Positions 33,813 through 43,898 of a DNA stretch of 64,000 bases are shown one piece after another. The notes under the pieces are model-generated. The model saw nothing but the letters and a program-made list of their open reading frames with translations, was not told the origin of the DNA and searched no databases. Location of the stretch: positions 1-64,000 of the forward strand of contig CAZIAK010000025.1 in the NCBI GenBank assembly GCA_964537035.1, written 5' to 3'. The translations under genes were made by a program, and so were the position numbers. The stretch comes from CAZIAK01 sp964537035. Its GTDB lineage: Bacteria; Planctomycetota; B15-G4. How positions within the stretch are numbered: position 1 is the first letter of the stretch; each line of letters opens with the position of its first letter.

Positions 33813-35465
33813 ATGACCACTCAAGCGATAGGCGAGGGGCGACGGCTCACGGGGCTGCCACTGGCGCTCAAGATGGCCATGGTCCTGACCGTGACCGTGG
33901 CCGTGTTCATGATCGGCTTCGGTGTGTTCCTCGGGGGCTTCCTTGAGACCACCGTGCGGCACCAGATCATGGTGGCCGCGGTGGCCTCGGCGCGCACCGC
34001 CGCGCAGGCCGACTACGACGCCTGGACCGCCTACTTCGGCACGGTCGATCAGGGCCTGACGCCGTTCGAGGTGCAGGAGCGGGTCTCGGGCATGTCCCCC
34101 TTCGAGGCGCGAACGTACCTCGAAGACGAAGAGCGCAAGAGCCAGACCGCCTGGAACAAAGAACGCCTGACACGCTTCGTGACCGACGACGGCAAGGTGG
34201 TGGCCGCTGATCTGGTCAAGTTCACCGACGGCGTGAGCGAGGGGCGCATCGTGGCCGCGTCCTACGAGGGCGAGCGGGAGTTTCAGCGCTACAGGGGGCG
34301 CGAGCGGGTGACCTCTGGCGACGCGTTCGCCGAAGAGGGGCTGTTCTCCGTGCGCGGCAGCACACGGCCGGTCATTCGGGGCGTGGCACCGCTCTACGAC
34401 TCAGACGGCGTGCAAGAAGGCGAGCTCTCGGTGTTCATCGATTCGGCTTCGGTCACCGAGGCCGCCGCCGAGTTCAAGCTGGCCGTGTCCTGGGCAGCCA
34501 TGATCTTCGTGCTCGCCGGAGCGGGCGTCTCCTTCCTCTTGGGACGCCGGATCACCCGCCCGCTGAAGCTGCTGCAAGACGACATTCGCATCGTGGCGGC
34601 TGGCGATCTGGGCCACCACACCCGCTCCCACAGCCGGGACGAGATCGGCGAGCTGGCGCGAACCTTCGACGCCATGACCAAGAGCCTTGAAGAGGCTCAA
34701 GAGCTGGAGAACCAGGCCGCCGCCAGCCAGCGCCAGGCCACCGTGGCCGCAGAGGTCGCCCAGAGCCTGGTCCCCGAGACGATGCCGGAGATCGTCGGCT
34801 ACGACCGGGCCGGGCTGCACCGGGCCGCTGGCGACATGTCGGGAGAGATCTTCGACGTGCTGCCCATGGCTGGCGGGCGTTTCGGACTGCTCGTGGCTCG
34901 GGCCTCGGGGAGCGGCGTGCCCGCCACCCTGGTCATGGCCATGGCGCGATCGTTCTTGCGTGTGGTGGCCGAGCGGGAGACAGACCCGGGCGTGGTGCTG
35001 CGAGAGATCAACGCCCGTCTGGCCAGCGACCTGCGCCGGGGCATGTACGTCGAGGTGGTGCTGGCGGTCATCGACCCGGCCGCGGGCAAGCTCACCTTGG
35101 CCAGCGCAGGCGGAGCCCCTTGCTATCACTATCACGCTGAGAGCGACTCGGTGTCCGTGATCCACAGTGAGGGCATCGCCCTGGGCTTCGACGCGGGGCC
35201 GGTGTTTGACAAGACCCTGAACGTCATCGAGCGGGACGTCCTCCCCGGTGATCGGGTGGTCTTGCTGACCCAAGGCCTGCTCGAGGTGTCCGGGGCCGAC
35301 GGAGAACCCCTGGGCGAGAAACGCCTGGGCGGCCTGGTGAAGCGTGAGGCGCCCACCATGGCCGAGTCGTTCGTGGGGCGCATCGACGCGACCCTGGTGA
35401 AGTTTCACCACGGCAGCGATCTGAAGAGCGATGTCACGATGATCACCTTGGGCCGTCTGCGCTGA
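33813..35465 (+). CDS. HAMP/SpoIIE-type (PP2C) phosphatase-like membrane protein, degenerate active site
   Basis: 550 residues. Membrane helix 1 (about 21-46), an extracytoplasmic sensor region (about 47-220), helix 2 (about 228-246), a HAMP domain (GRRITRPLKLLQDDIRIVAA...DEIGELARTFDAMTKSL), a short coiled coil, and a SpoIIE/PP2C domain from about 305. The first metal Asp is kept (AAGDMSGEIFD, Asp341). The usual GDVSGHG is ARASGSG, the usual TDGLxE is TQGLLE, and the last site reads LKSDVTMI. Two of four metal Asp are therefore missing, so catalysis is doubtful. Such proteins normally act on anti-sigma-factor antagonists. The stop overlaps the next start (TGATG). Confidence 0.85.
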   Translation: MTTQAIGEGRRLTGLPLALKMAMVLTVTVAVFMIGFGVFLGGFLETTVRHQIMVAAVASARTAAQADYDAWTAYFGTVDQGLTPFEVQERVSGMSPFEARTYLEDEERKSQTAWNKERLTRFVTDDGKVVAADLVKFTDGVSEGRIVAASYEGEREFQRYRGRERVTSGDAFAEEGLFSVRGSTRPVIRGVAPLYDSDGVQEGELSVFIDSASVTEAAAEFKLAVSWAAMIFVLAGAGVSFLLGRRITRPLKLLQDDIRIVAAGDLGHHTRSHSRDEIGELARTFDAMTKSLEEAQELENQAAASQRQATVAAEVAQSLVPETMPEIVGYDRAGLHRAAGDMSGEIFDVLPMAGGRFGLLVARASGSGVPATLVMAMARSFLRVVAERETDPGVVLREINARLASDLRRGMYVEVVLAVIDPAAGKLTLASAGGAPCYHYHAESDSVSVIHSEGIALGFDAGPVFDKTLNVIERDVLPGDRVVLLTQGLLEVSGADGEPLGEKRLGGLVKREAPTMAESFVGRIDATLVKFHHGSDLKSDVTMITLGRLR

Positions 35466-35776
35466 TGTTGGTCTCAGAATTTCAGCGGCTCATCGAGGAT
35501 CTTTACGGTGCCAAGGATGCCTCCCGCGGCACGGCGGGCACTTTCATGTGGTTGGTTGAAGAGGTGGGCGAGCTCTCGAGAGCTCTGCGCCGGGGTGACC
35601 GGGCCGAGCTCGAGGGTGAGTTTGCAGACGTGTTCGCCTGGCTCTCCACCCTGGCGTCCATGCACGACATCGACCTGGAGGCGGTGGCCACGGCGAAGTA
35701 CGGCCGGGGATGCCCGCGGTGCCATGGCGTGCCTTGCGTCTGCGCCGAACCCACCTCGAGCCACGAACTCACCTGA
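35465..35776 (+). CDS. MazG-like nucleotide pyrophosphohydrolase domain protein with Cys-rich tail
   Basis: 103 residues. The helix pair WLVEEVGELSRALRRGDRAE and ELEGEFADVFAWLSTLASM carries the E-E-x-x-E ... E-x-x-D metal pattern of the MazG/all-alpha NTP pyrophosphatase family. The tail CPRCHGVPCVC is a small zinc-knuckle-like addition. It probably hydrolyses non-canonical or excess NTPs. It is coupled to the upstream phosphatase-like gene (TGATG), and priA starts four bases after its stop. Confidence 0.85.
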   Translation: MLVSEFQRLIEDLYGAKDASRGTAGTFMWLVEEVGELSRALRRGDRAELEGEFADVFAWLSTLASMHDIDLEAVATAKYGRGCPRCHGVPCVCAEPTSSHELT

Positions 35777-35780
35777 GACG

Positions 35781-38369
35781 GTGGCAGACTCCCAGGCAGC
35801 CTCTGCGCCCGAGTTGCACCAGCCGGTCTATGCCAGGGTGGCGCCGCCGATCCCCGTGCCGGGCCTGTTCACCTATCTCGTGCCAGCGCGATTGGTGGGC
35901 AAGGTGGTGGCTGGGGTGCGGGTCTCCGTGCCCTTCGGCGGAAGACGGCTCACGGCCATGGTGGTCGAGGTGGGCGATCTGCCGCCGCCCCCCGGGGTGT
36001 CCGCTCGGCCTCTGCTGGCCATGCTTGAGAACGCGCCCCTGGTGGGTGCGGACATCCTGGCCCTGGGGCAGTGGGTGAGCCAGGCCACGGGCTGCTCGGT
36101 GGGAGAGGCCCTCGACGCCTGCCTGCCCCGGGCCGTGAAGCGTGGGCACGCGGGGCGGAAGGTCGAAGAGGTGCGCCTGGCCGTGGAGCAGAGCGCTGTC
36201 TCCAAGGTGGTGGGGGAGCTGCAGGAGAAGCACGACAAGCAGGCTCGCGCCCTGCGCATTCTCGCCGACCGTGGCGGGAGGATGCCCACCCGCGAGCTGA
36301 TGAACATGGCCCACGTGAGCCGCTCGCCGGTGGCCTCATTGGCCAAGGCCGGCCACGTCACTCTGCAGAAAGTGGTGCAGAGCAACGACCCCTTGCTCGG
36401 GGCAAGAGTTGAGCGCACGGAGCCACTCACCCTGACCGTCGATCAGGCAGCCGTGCGCGACCGTATCGTTTCAGTGAGTGATCAACACCCGGTCGACGGG
36501 CACACGTTCTTGCTCTACGGCGTGACGGGCAGCGGAAAGACCGAGGTCTACCTGCAGGTGCTCGATCATGTGGTGGCCTCGGGTCGCCAGGGCATCGTGC
36601 TGGTCCCGGAGATCAGTTTGACGCCTCAGACCGTGCGGCGCTTCAGGGAGCGCTTCGATCGGGTGGCGGTGCTGCACAGCCACCTGACCGATGCCGAGCG
36701 CAATGATCAGTGGCGGCGCATCCGGCGGGGCGAGGCCGACGTGGTCATCGGTGCTCGCTCGGCGGTCTTTGCGCCCGTGCCCGACCTGGGGCTGGTGATT
36801 CTCGACGAAGAGCACGAGACCTCCTTCAAGCAGCAGAACGTGCCCCGCTATCACGCCCGAGAAGTGGCGGTGGAGCGCACGCGGCTGACCCGGGGCATCA
36901 CCCTGCTGGGCACGGCCACGCCTTCGCTCGAAGCCTGGCACCGCGCGACCACGGGTCTCTACGAGCGCCTCGATCTGCCCGACCGTGTGGCGGGGGGGCG
37001 CACGCCCGAGGTGGTCATGGTCGACCTGACCTTGGAGCAGCGGCGCAAGAACTACAGCTACCTGTCTGACCCGTTGGTCGCCGCCATGGAGGACGCCTTC
37101 GTTCGTCATGGCCAGGTGATCTTGTTCTTGAACCGCCGGGGCTGGGCCACGGTGCTGCTCTGTCGCACCTGTCGGGCGGGGCTCAAGTGCCCTGACTGCG
37201 ATATCTCGATGACGTTGCACCGGCGCATCGAGCGGGTCATGTGCCATTACTGCGGCCACGAGCAGGAGCCGCCCACCGTGTGCCCGGTGTGCCGCTCCCG
37301 TCTGTCGCCCCTTGGCTTCGGCACGGAGAAGGTCGAGGACGAGGTGCGCCGCGCCTTCCCCGGCGTGTCCGTGGCCCGCATGGACAGCGACACCATGTCT
37401 GGGCGAGGGGCCCACGGCGAGGTGCTCGAGGCGTTCGGCAGGGGCGACCTGAACGTGCTGGTGGGGACGCAGATGATCGCCAAGGGGCTCGACTTCCCCA
37501 ACGCCCTGGTGGTGGGCGTGATCTGCGCCGACTCGGCCTTGTTCTTGCCCGACTATCGCGCCGCCGAGCGGACCTTTCAGCTGCTGGCCCAGGTCACCGG
37601 GCGCACGGGCAGGGGCCCCAAGGGTGGGCGAGTGGTGGTGCAGGCCTACGACACGAGACACCCGTCGATTCGCGCGGGGATGGTGCAAGACTATGAAGCC
37701 TTCGCCAGGGTCGAGTTGCCCGAGCGAGAGGCCCTGGGATACCCGCCCTACGGTCGTCTGGTGCGCATCGTGGTGCAGGGCGAAGACTTCGCCGCGGTGC
37801 GCGAGCGCATCGTCGAGGTGGGCGCGTTGCTGCAGAGCGACGACAAGCCAGATGGAGAAGAGCAGAAGAGTGCCAGCAAGAAGGCTGAGCCGTCGCAGCC
37901 GGTCAAGTCGCCCCGGCCCCGGGACGAGTCACCCGGGCTGTTCGACGGCTTGCACACGCCAGCGGCAGATCCAGCCACCGTGGGCGGCGAGTCGGCTGGC
38001 AGCAGAGGCGAGTTTGGTGATCGTGACGACGATCTGGCTGCGAGCAGAGGCGCGTCGGCCGAGCAGGGCCATGGGTCGGCGAGGGACGGTGCAGAGGCCT
38101 CTGTCCAGGCCGGCGTCGGCTCAGCGCCTCTGGCTTCAGAGCCGCCCGCGCCGTCCATGACCAAGCTGAACGCTTCGGGCGAGTTGATGCTGCTGGGGCC
38201 TGCCCCCGCGCCCATCCCCCGGATCAACCGTCAGCATCGCATGCACATGGTGGCCAAGTGCCTCACCGACGCAGCAGTCGACGCGGTGCTCAAGCGCCTG
38301 GCCGGGCACACGGCCCCGGCGAAGGGCGTGCGCGTGCTGGTCGACGCCGACCCCGTAGGCATGTTGTAG
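35781..38369 (+). CDS. priA: Primosomal protein N' (replication restart helicase PriA)
   Basis: 862 residues against about 730 in E. coli. The N-terminal DNA-binding domain (ARVAPPIPVPGLFTYLVP) is followed by the helicase core: Walker A GVTGSGKTEVY, DEEH box LDEEHETSFKQQ, GTATPS, and the C-terminal helicase motif QVTGRTGRGPKGG. Eight zinc-binding cysteines occur in CRTCRAGLKCPDC ... CHYCGH ... CPVCRS. The extra length is an acidic Ser/Ala/Asp-rich insert of about 110 residues inside the C-terminal domain, before NRQHRMHMVAKC. GTG 35781 is four bases from the MazG-like stop. It reloads the replisome at stalled forks. Confidence 0.96.
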   Translation: MADSQAASAPELHQPVYARVAPPIPVPGLFTYLVPARLVGKVVAGVRVSVPFGGRRLTAMVVEVGDLPPPPGVSARPLLAMLENAPLVGADILALGQWVSQATGCSVGEALDACLPRAVKRGHAGRKVEEVRLAVEQSAVSKVVGELQEKHDKQARALRILADRGGRMPTRELMNMAHVSRSPVASLAKAGHVTLQKVVQSNDPLLGARVERTEPLTLTVDQAAVRDRIVSVSDQHPVDGHTFLLYGVTGSGKTEVYLQVLDHVVASGRQGIVLVPEISLTPQTVRRFRERFDRVAVLHSHLTDAERNDQWRRIRRGEADVVIGARSAVFAPVPDLGLVILDEEHETSFKQQNVPRYHAREVAVERTRLTRGITLLGTATPSLEAWHRATTGLYERLDLPDRVAGGRTPEVVMVDLTLEQRRKNYSYLSDPLVAAMEDAFVRHGQVILFLNRRGWATVLLCRTCRAGLKCPDCDISMTLHRRIERVMCHYCGHEQEPPTVCPVCRSRLSPLGFGTEKVEDEVRRAFPGVSVARMDSDTMSGRGAHGEVLEAFGRGDLNVLVGTQMIAKGLDFPNALVVGVICADSALFLPDYRAAERTFQLLAQVTGRTGRGPKGGRVVVQAYDTRHPSIRAGMVQDYEAFARVELPEREALGYPPYGRLVRIVVQGEDFAAVRERIVEVGALLQSDDKPDGEEQKSASKKAEPSQPVKSPRPRDESPGLFDGLHTPAADPATVGGESAGSRGEFGDRDDDLAASRGASAEQGHGSARDGAEASVQAGVGSAPLASEPPAPSMTKLNASGELMLLGPAPAPIPRINRQHRMHMVAKCLTDAAVDAVLKRLAGHTAPAKGVRVLVDADPVGML

Positions 38370-38404
38370 GGCGCTGGCGGCGCGCCCGAGCCCTCGGGGC
38401 AAGG

Positions 38405-38423
38405 CCTCGGTTCGAAGCCGAGG
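38405..38423. terminator. Hairpin between convergent priA and the S9 remnant
   Basis: CCTCGGTTCGAAGCCGAGG folds into a stem of about 8 bp with a three-base loop and one G-T pair. It lies 36 bases after the priA stop, between convergent reading frames, and could work in both directions. Confidence 0.55.
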
Positions 38424-38435
38424 GCCGGGGCCAGC

Positions 38436-38627
38436 TCAGCTCTGGGGTTCGGCCACCAGCCAGCGGTCAAACCAGTCGGTCATCTCTGCCGGGGTGTGCA
38501 GCGCTGACTCGCGGGCTCGATGGCCGTGGCTCTCTTCGGGGAGCATCACCAGCCTGACCGTGCCGCCGTGCCCCTTGACGGCGTGTTCCATGCGATCGAA
38601 CAACGTTTCGTGTTCGGGCCAGCACGC
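38436..38627 (-). pseudogene. Truncated C-terminus of an S9 (prolyl oligopeptidase-type) peptidase
   Basis: About 64 residues up to the stop at 38436-38438 match the end of bacterial S9 aminopeptidases: LFDRMEHAVKGHGG, VRLVMLPEESHGHRARES, LHTPAEMTDWFDRWL. The His in ESHGHRARES is the catalytic His of the family. The rest of the alpha/beta-hydrolase domain, with the Ser and Asp, is absent. Upstream on the same strand is an unrelated membrane protein gene. It is probably a relic of a deletion or insertion. Confidence 0.8.
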
Positions 38628-38674
38628 CTGGACACCCTGGAAGACTCTCGCCGACCCTTCTCGGGGCAGGCTGC

Positions 38675-39310
38675 TCACCCCCGCAGCACTCCCCAGGTGA
38701 ACACGAGGTATCCCAAGGCCATGACCATGGCCAGCACGCTGACCCGGCAAAACGCCCGGTCTTTGTTCCACTTGGCCAGCTCGCCGTAGTCGCTGTAGGC
38801 GGCGATGCCCGCTGAGACGAGCAGAGCGCTGAGCCCGTAGTGAAACATGGCGAGGAAGCCGATGCTGGCGCCGCTCACGCCCCAGCTGGCGCAGGTCCCC
38901 GCGAGAAACGCTGCGCTGGCCGGGTCGTTGAACGAGAAGGTGAACGTGCCCCAGACGACGGTGGCGGCGAAGCAGTAGAAGCCGAGGGCGATGCCGGTGC
39001 GGGCGGCGGAGCGCGCGTTGGGCTCGCTGCGCAGGGTGGTCGACACATTGATCACGCAGAGCAGGCCCAGGATGTCGGCGGCCATGAGCGCGGTGAGCTC
39101 GGGCCGGGGCACTTCGGCGTTGCGGGCCATGAGCCAGATGTTCAGCACGGTGCAGCCGAGCACGATCATCAGGCAGACCAGGGTGCGGCGCTGAAACACC
39201 GGGATCGGGTGCGTCCGTCCGGCGGGGCCTGTGCGGTGGCTGTTGCGCACGGTCTGAAAGGCGATGCCAAACAAGCCGGTGTAGCAGATCGCCAGGGAGA
39301 TCAGGGCCAT
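38675..39310 (-). CDS. Multi-helix membrane protein of unknown function
   Basis: About 211 residues with six hydrophobic segments (MALISLAICYTGLFGIAF; TLVCLMIVLGCTVLNIWL; LMAADILGLLCVINV; IALGFYCFAATVVWGTF; FLAMFHYGLSALLVSAGI; VSVLAMVMALGYLVFTW). No family motif is recognised. ATG 39310 has a poor ribosome site. It follows the second sulfatase-like gene by 49 bases on the same strand, so the two are probably co-transcribed. Confidence 0.72.
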   Translation of the reverse strand: MALISLAICYTGLFGIAFQTVRNSHRTGPAGRTHPIPVFQRRTLVCLMIVLGCTVLNIWLMARNAEVPRPELTALMAADILGLLCVINVSTTLRSEPNARSAARTGIALGFYCFAATVVWGTFTFSFNDPASAAFLAGTCASWGVSGASIGFLAMFHYGLSALLVSAGIAAYSDYGELAKWNKDRAFCRVSVLAMVMALGYLVFTWGVLRG

Positions 39311-39359
39311 GGGGAGGTGTGTCCGGAGGTGTGCGTCGTGGTGTGGTGGCTGCGATTTT

Positions 39360-41194
39360 CTACTTGATGTAACCCCACTGACGCATCTGCTCCAGCAGCT
39401 CGGGGTCGGCGTCTTGCAGGGGCTCTGTTTCGGACCAGGCCAGGCTGTCCCGCCGCGCGGCCATGCGGCCTTCGAGCAGATCGAGCAGCTCAAGCCCCTT
39501 CGCATGGTCGGGGTGGTCGCGAGGCAGGGGAGACATCTCACCGGGGTCGGTGGCCCGATCAAAGACCATGGCCGACACGGCGCCCTCAGGTGTGGTCTTG
39601 CGGATGACCGTGAGCTCATCGGTGCGCAACGACAGCACCAGGTCGCCGTCTTCTTCGAGGATCGGCTTGAGGATCGCCCGCGACAGCAGGGGCCGTGGGC
39701 GCGGGCCGCTGCCGCCGGTGAGCAAGCCCGCCCAGGAGACGCCGTCTGCGTCGGGCAGACCCGGCACACCGGCCAGGCCTAGCACCGTCGCCGGAATATC
39801 GGTCTGACTCACCCCGTGGGCGACGCGCTGACCGGCGGCCACCCCCGCAGGCCATTTCACGAGAAACGGAATGTTCACCAGCTCGTCGTACAGACCGTAG
39901 TGATGTTCTTTTCCATTGTGTTCGAAGAAACCTTCGCCGTGATCAGCTGTGATCACGACGATGGTGTTCTCGTCGAGCTGCAGCTGCTCCAGCCGATCAA
40001 GAACCTGGCCGATGTGCTGGTCGACCCAGCTGATCTCGCCGTCGTAGAGGGAGCGCACCCAGGCCAGGTCGGCGGAGGCCATGCGTCGGTGCACGCGCTT
40101 GTTGCGCGGGTAGTCCTCTGCGGTCAGGGTGCCCGAGTACTCGGGGTCGTGGAGGCGGTCAAAGGGCGCCGGGGGGATGTAGTCGCTGTGCACGTCGTTG
40201 TAGTGCAAGAACAGCAAGAAGGGCCGGGTGTCGCCCTGGTCAGCCAGGTCGCTGCGCTCGTCCAGATACTCCAGGGCCCGATCGGTGATGGGCTCGGCGC
40301 TCTGCTCGACGAAGTAGTCCTTGGCTCGTGGGCCCGGATCGGGCTGCCAGCTGCGGGTGATGGCTCCCTTGGGCGTGCCCTTCTTCTCGAACTGGCCGCG
40401 CATCTGGTCGGGGGTGGGGGCCATGGTCCACTGCTCGAAGCCTCGGGCGAAACCGAAGCGCTCGGCCACGAACGGGTTGCTGAACCAGCCCGCGGTGTCG
40501 TAGCCGGCGGCAGCGAAGGCCTCTCCCAGGGTGGCCCGCTCCGGGTCTAGCACGTCGTTGTGCTCCTCGACGCCGTGGACCACGGGGTGCAGGCCGGTGA
40601 GCAGGGTTGTGTGGGTGGGCAGGGTCCAGTTGGAGACGGCGATGCAGCGCTCGAAGAGGGCGCCCTGGTCGGCCAGGCGGCGCAGGTTCGGGGCGGTGGG
40701 CTGCTCGTACCCGTAGGCCTCGAGGTGATCGGCCCGCAGGGTGTCGATGGAGATCAGCAGCACGTTGGGCGGGCTCGTCGGGGGCTGGGCAGCCGCTGGG
40801 TCCGGGGCCCCTGGCTCATCGGCGCAGCTGACCAGGCAGAGAGCGATCGCCCCGGCCCGGGCGGCTCCACCCAGCGCGGCTCGTAGGGCGCCTCGGANNN
40901 NNNNNNNNNNNNNNNNNNNNNNNNNNNNNNNNNNNNNNNNNNNNNNNNNNNNNNNNNNNNNNNNNNNNNNNNNNNNNNNNNNNNNNNNNNNNNNNNNGCG
41001 ATCGCCCCGGCCCGGGCGGCTCCACCCAGCGCGGCTCGTAGGGCGCCTCGGATCGATCTGGGGAGTGACCTGGGGATCGACCTGGGGATCGACCTGGGGA
41101 TCGACCTGGGGATCGATCTGGGGAGCGACCCGGGGAGAGCCCCGGTGGGCGACCTGGTGGGCGACCTGGTGGGCTGCCGTTCCGGGCAGATCAT
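39360..41194 (-). CDS. Second sulfatase-like lipoprotein (Thr at nucleophile position)
   Basis: An alkaline-phosphatase-superfamily enzyme. Blocks are LLISIDTLRADHLEAYGY (metal site), VSNWTLPTHTTLLTGLHP (Thr at the nucleophile, followed by Pro-Thr-His rather than Cys-x-Pro-x-Arg) and ITADHGEGFFEHNGKEHHYG (second metal site). The lipobox LVSC follows the hydrophobic GAIALCLVSC. The 100-N gap at 40898-40997 falls within the signal region; merging its 55-bp duplicate flanks gives one open frame. The frame upstream of the signal encodes tandem Ser-Ile-Pro-Arg units from a 12-bp DNA repeat, so the start is uncertain: ATG 41194 is used, GTG 41239 is possible, and a closer non-ATG start cannot be excluded. 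It probably acts in the periplasm or outer membrane. Confidence 0.85.
40898..40997. other. Assembly gap (100 N), flanks overlap by 55 bp
   Basis: 40843-40897 equals 40998-41052 over all 55 bases. The gap is almost certainly an artefact; merging it keeps the sulfatase-like frame open. Confidence 0.95.
41051..41170. repeat. Ten tandem 12-bp units (consensus GATCGACCTGGG)
   Basis: Units run without interruption; three are exact GATCGACCTGGG and the others differ at one to four bases, decaying to GGGCGACCTGGT at the right end. On the minus strand the period of four codons gives SIPR/SLPR repeats ahead of the sulfatase-like signal peptide. It lies in the region between divergent genes. Confidence 0.88.
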
Positions 41195-41411
41195 GGTGTC
41201 TTGGGAGCCGATCGGCTGTCCTCCGGGCGCGGGGGGCACAGTCTACAACGGGCTCGGCGGCGGCGGACGGGGTGACCGTCTGGCCCGGAGCCCCGACCTT
41301 CGGGCCGTCCACGACGTCCTCCAACTGGGGGGATGCCGGGGCGGCCCCCAAAGCCATACAATCCCCGATCGGTCCGCTTGCCGAAACGCGGCGCGGTTTG
41401 GAGACACCCAG

Positions 41412-42797
<1,386 letters not shown>

Positions 42798-42805
42798 GGC
42801 GGCTG

Positions 42806-43885
42806 GTGAGCGGTCTTCTCTCCAAGTCACCGCCGAGCCCCTGGGCTGCCCTGACCCTGGCCCTGTGGCTGGCGGTTCCGGGCTGCGGTCTGACCCAGCC
42901 GAGGCCCGCTGACCAGGGCCCGCGCCCTGCCTTCTCTGCGGTTGTCGATGACCCGGCGGCGGCCATGTCCACGGCCGTGGTCACGCCCACTGTGTCCATC
43001 GATGGTCGGGAGTACGCGTCGCTGGTCGCGGCGGTCCTCGCGGCTTCAGATGGCGATATCCTGAAGCTGGAGCCCGGTCTGCACGGAGGCCCGGTCGAGT
43101 TTCGTTCGTCGCTGACCCTCGAGCCTTCGGCCAGCCTGGGGGCGGTCACGATCCACAGCCGTTCGCCCACCTGCGTGAGCGTTCGGGGTGACGTCAAGGT
43201 GGTCATGCGGGGCCTGACCCTGAGGGCCGACGGCAGCCACGGAGACAGCCGAGAGGCCGCGGTGACGGTGGCCGGGGGCGAGTTGTCCCTTGAGTACTGC
43301 CACGTCGGGGCCCGGGCCAACGGCGCCGTGCAGGTGCTGGAGGGCACCCTGCGCATGGAGCAGTGCTCCGTTCTGGTCGAGCAGTGGCAGACGGCGATCC
43401 TGGTGGGCGAAGACTCCGAGTCTTGGCTCAGCGACTGCCGCGTCGAGAATCGCGCCGTGCCGGGGACGGGTGTCGAGGTCTGGGAGTCCAGCTCGCACAT
43501 CATCGGTGGGCGCTTCGCTGCCTCAGGTGCAGCGGTGGTGGCTGGCGAAGGGGGCCAGGTCATGGTTGACGAAGCGCTGCTCATCAACGGCGGCGTGGTC
43601 GCCCTGCAGAACGGCTCGCTGGCCCTGGACGACTGCGACCTGGTGGGTTCGGTGAGGGCTGCGGTGCGCAGTTTCGGCCTGGTGACCTTGGCCCACAGCC
43701 GCCTGCAGCAGCACGACCTGGGCCTGATCGTCTCCGGACCTGACGCCAGGCTCACGGTGATCGACTGCCACTGGATCGACGTCGACGAGGTGGTGGCCTT
43801 CGAAGACACGGCCACCGAGGAGCAGCTGTTCATGGACGAGCTGGTCCCGCCCACCAGCACCGGCCAGCTGCCCTCGGGGACTTGA
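42806..43885 (+). CDS. Right-handed beta-helix lipoprotein
   Basis: About 359 residues. The signal ends in the lipobox VPGC (ALTLALWLAVPGC), so it should be lipidated. The body is a series of short beta-turns (GELSLEYCHVGARANGAV, GTLRMEQCSV, GSLALDDCDLVGS, DARLTVIDCHW) with alternating small/hydrophobic residues and stacked Cys, as in pectate-lyase-like parallel beta-helices. No catalytic motif is seen. GTG 42806 is eight bases after the CBS stop with GAGGCGG upstream. Confidence 0.75.
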   Translation: MSGLLSKSPPSPWAALTLALWLAVPGCGLTQPRPADQGPRPAFSAVVDDPAAAMSTAVVTPTVSIDGREYASLVAAVLAASDGDILKLEPGLHGGPVEFRSSLTLEPSASLGAVTIHSRSPTCVSVRGDVKVVMRGLTLRADGSHGDSREAAVTVAGGELSLEYCHVGARANGAVQVLEGTLRMEQCSVLVEQWQTAILVGEDSESWLSDCRVENRAVPGTGVEVWESSSHIIGGRFAASGAAVVAGEGGQVMVDEALLINGGVVALQNGSLALDDCDLVGSVRAAVRSFGLVTLAHSRLQQHDLGLIVSGPDARLTVIDCHWIDVDEVVAFEDTATEEQLFMDELVPPTSTGQLPSGT

Positions 43886-43898
43886 TAGGATCCTGAGC

